From: Tranzscheliella williamsii
Taxonomy: Eukaryota; Basidiomycota; Ustilaginomycetes; Ustilaginales; Ustilaginaceae
Direction of reading: 5' to 3'
NCBI GenBank assembly: GCA_023212725.1
Contig: JALBYF010000019.1
Span: 124,001 to 188,000 of the forward strand
DNA length: 64,000 nucleotides
Position 1 is the first letter of the stretch; each line of letters begins with the position of its first letter. This document shows, one piece after another, positions 60,098-64,000 of the stretch. The notes under the pieces were generated by a model that was not told the DNA's origin, did not search any database, and was given only the letters and a program-made list of their open reading frames with translations. Made by a program: the position numbers and the translations under genes.

Positions 60098-61744
60098 ATG
60101 CTCCGCCTCGCCGTTCGAGGATCCGCTCTGCCGTCCGCCTTGCCTTTGCTGCGTCCACGACCTGCTGCTGCTGCGTGCACATCTACCCCGTTCTCCCGTG
60201 TTCGCGGCGTGACTACCAGCATGTCTTTGGGATACAAGCTGCCTACCATTGCCAAGCAGAGCTTCGCGCCGTCGCGGTCGCAGTTCGACGAGCTGGATGC
60301 GCACATCCGGCCCGAGGCCAAGCAGGTGCTAGCGGACCTGCTGCACGACAACCACGAAAAGCACCACTGCTTCTTCAACGAGAGCGGCTTCCACAACCAT
60401 GCGGCGCACCAGCTCGTCGCTGATCTCACCCTCGGCGCCACGCCCGAGCAGCTGCAGCGCCACTACGCCTATCAGCGCCAGCGCTACCTCGACTCGGTCC
60501 CGCTCTCGGACCGCACCGTCTACGATCCGTATGTCGCCGATGCACACGCCGACAACAGCGGCAAGCCGATCCAGCGCATCACCGACGCCAACTGGATGGA
60601 GCATCTGGGCAACGCCCGCTACTACTGGTCCTACCTCCACTACTTTGATCAGCACCTTGCGCAACACCCTCTCGCCAGCGCCTTGGAGCACTTTGTCTTT
60701 GACGCCGAGTCCAACGCCGACGGCAGGCAGATGATCGGTCGGTTTTTCGGCGGTGTCCTGCACCCATTGATCCACTGCGGTTACGGTGCCGAGCTCGGGC
60801 TGTCGGGTCTCGCTGCCGAGGGTCTCGCCATGGCCGCCTCGACCGCCACGGGCCATCGCTGGCTCTTTCCCGACGACTGGCTGCGCAGTGTTCCGTCCGA
60901 CTCCGCGCCCAGGAAGCGCCTCGTCCCGCTCCTCCACGACATGCTCGCCGACGACCGCCTCAGCCCTGCCGCGCTGCAGCTCGAGCGCGAGTCGAGCGCC
61001 CTGCCAGATGCGCCCTTCGAGCAGGGCGGCGCAGGCCACGGCCTCATCCACAGCTATGTAGACCGGTGGGCCGCCGTGCCGGGCCCGGACCACGTGGACA
61101 TGCAGCTCGCCGTCGAGGACCTCGCGTTCTTCTCCGTGCTGCTGCTCGGTGCGGTCCCCAAGAACGGCGACTACTACCGCCATGACTTCTTTTTGTAAGT
61201 TGCCACTGCGTCCTTGGCGGCCGCCCGCGGGCTGCGTGTATGGGTGGGCCGTCTTGCTGACCTCTCTCGCTGCCGGGTGGATTGATGTGGCAGGATGCAC
61301 GTCAACAATGCGCATCTCTTTACGCCGCTGTATCTGGGGCTGCTGGGGGGGCGCAGCGGTGCGGTGTACGCGCGTGCGCTGCTGGCCGAGGCGCTCTTCT
61401 TCTGGCTTGCGCGCGGCCGTCCCGCGTTCACCGGCGCGCACTGGGCCGCCGAGGCCGCGCAGCCCGCACCCCTCGACTGGCCCCGCCTCTTCGCCGACGC
61501 CGCCGACTCGGTCGACGAACACCTGCCCAAGGCCGTCCGCACCCTCTTTGTCTACGCTGCCCGCACCCCCGCCCCGCCGCTCGCCCCCGTCCTGGCCGGA
61601 TCCCCACTGCCATCCCACGTCGACCCCTTCCTCAACACCGCTCGCCAGCTCGTCCGCATGCATGCCGCCGAACTCCAGCCCTCTCGCCATCCAGACCGCC
61701 CCGGTGCAGACCAGGAGTTCTGGTCCTTCGACCGCTTCGCCTAG
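60098..61744 (+). CDS. Questin-oxidase-like (Baeyer-Villiger-type) protein, two exons
   Basis: This 515-residue protein is of the questin-oxidase-like family (AflY/GedK type), some members of which open aromatic rings in fungal polyketide pathways without a recognisable flavin motif. Exon 1 is 60098-61194 and exon 2 is 61294-61744. The 99-nt intron has a GTAAGT donor and a CAG acceptor, and joining rebuilds HDFFLMHVNNAHLF. Other family signatures are HHCFFNESGFHNHAAHQLV, NWMEHLGNARYYWSYLHYFD, FFGGVLHPLIHCGYGAELG and DLAFFSVLLLGA, with many conserved His residues. The first ATG is 60098; residues 1-40 are basic and Ala/Leu-rich, like a mitochondrial presequence. A second ATG at 60221 would give a version without it. 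The substrate is unknown; it sits tail to tail with an MFS exporter. Confidence 0.85.
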
Positions 61745-61861
61745 CCCCCACCCCGCCCAGCCACACGCACGCACAGTACAGAGGAATAGCTGCCAAGAGC
61801 ACCGGTAGACACATATTGATTGCGAAAGCGAGGCGCTGCGCCGTGGCCGCGTGGCGAAAGG

Positions 61862-63625
61862 CTAAGTGCGGTGCGCGGGGGCGGGGAGGGGCGCGAGGGC
61901 GAGCGGCGGGGTGGATGCGGGTTCTTGTTTGTGCTCGGTGGTGCCGACGATGCCGATGGAGCGGAGGCGCGCGGCGGCGATGAGGAGGGCGGCGAGGGAC
62001 GAGGCGGCGCAGAACCAGCTGGCGGCCTGGTAGCCGCGGAGGAGGGCGTGGGGTGAAAAGGGGGCGGGAGCGGCGGCGGTATGTTTGGTGACGGCGGTGG
62101 CGATGGTGGAGGTGAGCGCGAGGCCGAGCGAGGTGGAGAGGCGGACGGTGGTGTTGAAGAGCGAGCCGGCGAGGGCGTGGTGCTGGCGGCCGACGGCCTT
62201 GCAGGCGTACAGGTTGCCCGCGGGGAAGAAGAGGTCCGGGCCGACCTGCAGCAGGAGGACCCAGAGCATGGCGGCGGGGTAGGGCGCCGACGGGGCGGTG
62301 GCGGTGGCGAGCACGACGCAGGCGCCCGCACCGAACGCCGCGCCGACGACGATGAGCCAGACAGCGCGGACGCGCGCGACCAGATACCCCGACGCGGCGT
62401 TGAGCACCAGCCCTGCGCCGACCATGGGGAGGAAAAGCACCGAGGTGCGCGCGGGCGAAATATGCTGCACCTCCTGGAAGACCAGCGTGCTGAGGTACGA
62501 CATTGCGTTGAACGAGAGCCAGGCGAGAAAGATGACGAGCAGCACGGCGCCGAAGCGGGGCGCGCGCCAGATGGCTGGCGGCAGCAGCGGCGCCGTGGCG
62601 GGTGCGCGCAGGAGCGTTGCATTGCGCACGCGCGCATGCGGCCCGCCGAGCGCCTCTTGCCGCTGACGCCGCTCCAGATACCGCTCCCAGACCAGAAAGG
62701 CCGCCAGGACAGCGACGGAGCCGGGCAGCAGAGCCAGCACGTACGGCGTGCGCCACCCGCGCGGCGCTGCCTCGGCATCCGCCAGCGCAAACGTCAGCAT
62801 CACCAACCCGCCCGTCGACATGACCGCGCCAAACCAGTCAAACGTCCGCAACCGCAGCGACCGCCCACTCTCCCCCCCCACCGCCGCCGCCAGCGCCGTC
62901 GAGCTCGACCCCGCCGTGCTCGCCGCCGTCAGATGCACCGCCGAGCCGTGGCGCGACCGCACAAGCTCCTCGCCATCCTGCGGCAGCGAGACATAGGCGC
63001 ACATCCCAAACCCCACCGCCGCGCCAGCGAGAATCCAGAAAATCACCCGCCAGTGCTCCGACAGCAGACCACCGAGCACCAGACCGACGATAAACCCAAT
63101 CGGCTGCGCTGCTCCGAGCATCGCAAAGCTGCGGTTCTTGATCTTGCCGTCCGGGATCGAGCTGCCCAAAATGCCGACGCCGGCCGGAGTGAGCATGGCC
63201 GTGCCCAGACCCAGCCCCGCACAGCACGCGATAAGGCCTTCGCCCGACGTCACACACGACGCCGTCACCAGCGAGAAGAGCGCAAACACCACGCTGCCGA
63301 GCAGGAACACATTCCTCCGCCCAAACGCGTCCGCCATCGCGCCGAAAAAGAGGAGCAGCGCGCCAGAGACGAGCGAGAACATGGACAGCGGCCACGACAA
63401 CAGCTCTTGCTGCAGCTGGATCGACCTCGCAATCGACGGCAGCGCCACGGTCAGCGCGCCGTTCAGGAAGGTCGTCAGGATCGTCGTCCCCGAGATGGCC
63501 ACCAGCGACAGCACGGTCCTCGTCAGCGGAGTCAGCCTGGGCGGCGATAGCAGCGCCAACATCCGCTTGGACGACCAGCTGCCGCGGTGCATGTTGGACA
63601 GGCCTAATCCGCGAGAGACATTCAT
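61862..63625 (-). CDS. DHA2-type MFS multidrug exporter (14 TM)
   Basis: This 587-residue membrane transporter starts at the ATG at 63625; the frame continues upstream to 63841 but that part begins at a non-ATG codon and is unlike the family. TM1 contains TTILTTFLNGALTVALPSIA, the drug-proton antiporter pattern. The A-like loop is GAMADAFGRRNVFLLGSVVF. Motif C-like sequences follow in TM5 (GLGTAMLTPAGVGILGSSI and AAQPIGFIVGLVLGGLLSEHW). About 14 membrane segments are expected, as in Atr1-type aminotriazole exporters. A Gly/Ala/Ser-rich loop lies mid-protein and a Pro-rich tail ends the chain. The cargo is unknown. The stop is 117 bp from the stop of the questin-oxidase-like gene, which invites, but does not prove, a functional link. 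Confidence 0.87.
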   Translation of the reverse strand: MNVSRGLGLSNMHRGSWSSKRMLALLSPPRLTPLTRTVLSLVAISGTTILTTFLNGALTVALPSIARSIQLQQELLSWPLSMFSLVSGALLLFFGAMADAFGRRNVFLLGSVVFALFSLVTASCVTSGEGLIACCAGLGLGTAMLTPAGVGILGSSIPDGKIKNRSFAMLGAAQPIGFIVGLVLGGLLSEHWRVIFWILAGAAVGFGMCAYVSLPQDGEELVRSRHGSAVHLTAASTAGSSSTALAAAVGGESGRSLRLRTFDWFGAVMSTGGLVMLTFALADAEAAPRGWRTPYVLALLPGSVAVLAAFLVWERYLERRQRQEALGGPHARVRNATLLRAPATAPLLPPAIWRAPRFGAVLLVIFLAWLSFNAMSYLSTLVFQEVQHISPARTSVLFLPMVGAGLVLNAASGYLVARVRAVWLIVVGAAFGAGACVVLATATAPSAPYPAAMLWVLLLQVGPDLFFPAGNLYACKAVGRQHHALAGSLFNTTVRLSTSLGLALTSTIATAVTKHTAAAPAPFSPHALLRGYQAASWFCAASSLAALLIAAARLRSIGIVGTTEHKQEPASTPPLALAPLPAPAHRT

Positions 63626-64000
63626 GGTCACGACACGTAGAGCCTTCTGCCAAGTTACGGTGTTTTGCGAGCGGGGAGGATGGAGAGCGAAGAAAGCATG
63701 ATGCCAAAGGCAGCTCGACGAACGAAGTTTCGCTCCGCCCAGGCTGTGGGAGAAGAGCGTCTCATCGGAGAGGTTGTACCGCCTGGCCGAAGCTGACAGC
63801 CGAAATAGCCGCGGGCAGCCGAAAATCCACATTGCCTGCAACCTAACAAAATCGCCCGGCGATTTTATTCGTGCGAGAAGAGTACGCGTGGGAATCGGAT
63901 TCGGAATGGCGTAAAGTGGATACGCGACGCGTGCGGGAAAGAGACGGTTCGACGTGTTAATTGCGTTTGGCAGCGTGCTTTGTGCGAGACCATTCAGCGC
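63626..64000. promoter_or_regulatory. Upstream region of the MFS exporter
   Basis: This 375-bp stretch to the window edge is presumably the exporter's promoter and leader. An AT-rich patch at 63845-63870 (minus strand AATAAAAT) is the only TATA-like element. No other gene is seen. Confidence 0.4.

Noticed and set aside
60329..61774. 481-codon minus-strand open frame
   Set aside because: Antisense to the questin-oxidase-like gene and runs through its intron; no recognisable domain.
62081..63550. 489-codon plus-strand open frame
   Set aside because: Antisense to the MFS exporter; its Arg/Gln/Glu-rich, motif-free product is a codon-bias shadow.
63626..63841. 72-residue N-terminal extension of the MFS exporter
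   Set aside because: It begins at a non-ATG codon in the longest frame and is unlike family N-termini; the ATG at 63625 precedes the normal transporter start.

Overview
The window is nuclear DNA of a basidiomycete fungus, most likely a smut or smut-related yeast of the Ustilaginaceae. This is inferred from the gene set and architecture: very long intron-poor genes, short GTAAGT...CTGAC...AG introns, long disordered protein tails, a lone 5S rRNA gene, and a hexose transporter like Ustilago Hxt1. No species call is possible from sequence alone. I find 23 protein genes (one cut by the left edge) and one 5S rRNA gene. I see no tRNA, intact transposon, LTR or CRISPR.

Layout. 1-7 kb: acetolactate synthase regulatory subunit ILV6 (-, partial) and a giant PDK1-type kinase (+). 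6.75-10.9 kb: a 4.1 kb gene-free stretch ahead of a strongly codon-biased hexose transporter (+). 13-24 kb: actin-related protein Arp9 (-), prohibitin 2 (+), ribosomal protein uL1 (-), a nitrilase-superfamily amidase (-) and the DNA2 nuclease-helicase (+). 25-30 kb: a secreted GH16 glucanase (-), three tandem repeats upstream of it, and a 5S rRNA gene. 30-37 kb: a P-type cation ATPase, a D-2-hydroxyacid dehydrogenase and inositol-pentakisphosphate 2-kinase (all +), then a three-exon CMC1 gene (-). 37.7-41.5 kb: divergent ribosomal protein genes eS7 (-) and eS1 (+), with eS7 flanked by two 15-bp minisatellites. 42.6-51 kb: a PH-C2-RasGAP protein (+), a glyoxalase-like protein (+) and the GYF protein Lin1 (-). 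51.5-64 kb: the eIF2alpha kinase GCN2 (+), a secreted double-psi beta-barrel protein (+), a questin-oxidase-like protein (+) and a DHA2-type MFS exporter (-).

The genes are mostly unrelated housekeeping loci rather than one pathway. Links worth noting are ILV6 and GCN2 (both tied to amino-acid control), three ribosomal protein genes, and the convergent oxidase/exporter pair. Gene models rest on conserved motifs, ATG starts and splice consensus. Several start codons were moved downstream of the longest reading frame because the upstream part begins at a non-ATG codon or looks like leader sequence. The most distinctive signals are an intron splitting the start codon of uL1, a 4-nt coding first exon in eS1, minisatellites hugging genes, an almost exclusive CGA arginine bias in the hexose transporter, and a recurring switch to C-rich codon endings at the 3' ends of about ten genes. 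I did not find a clearly new multi-gene system.
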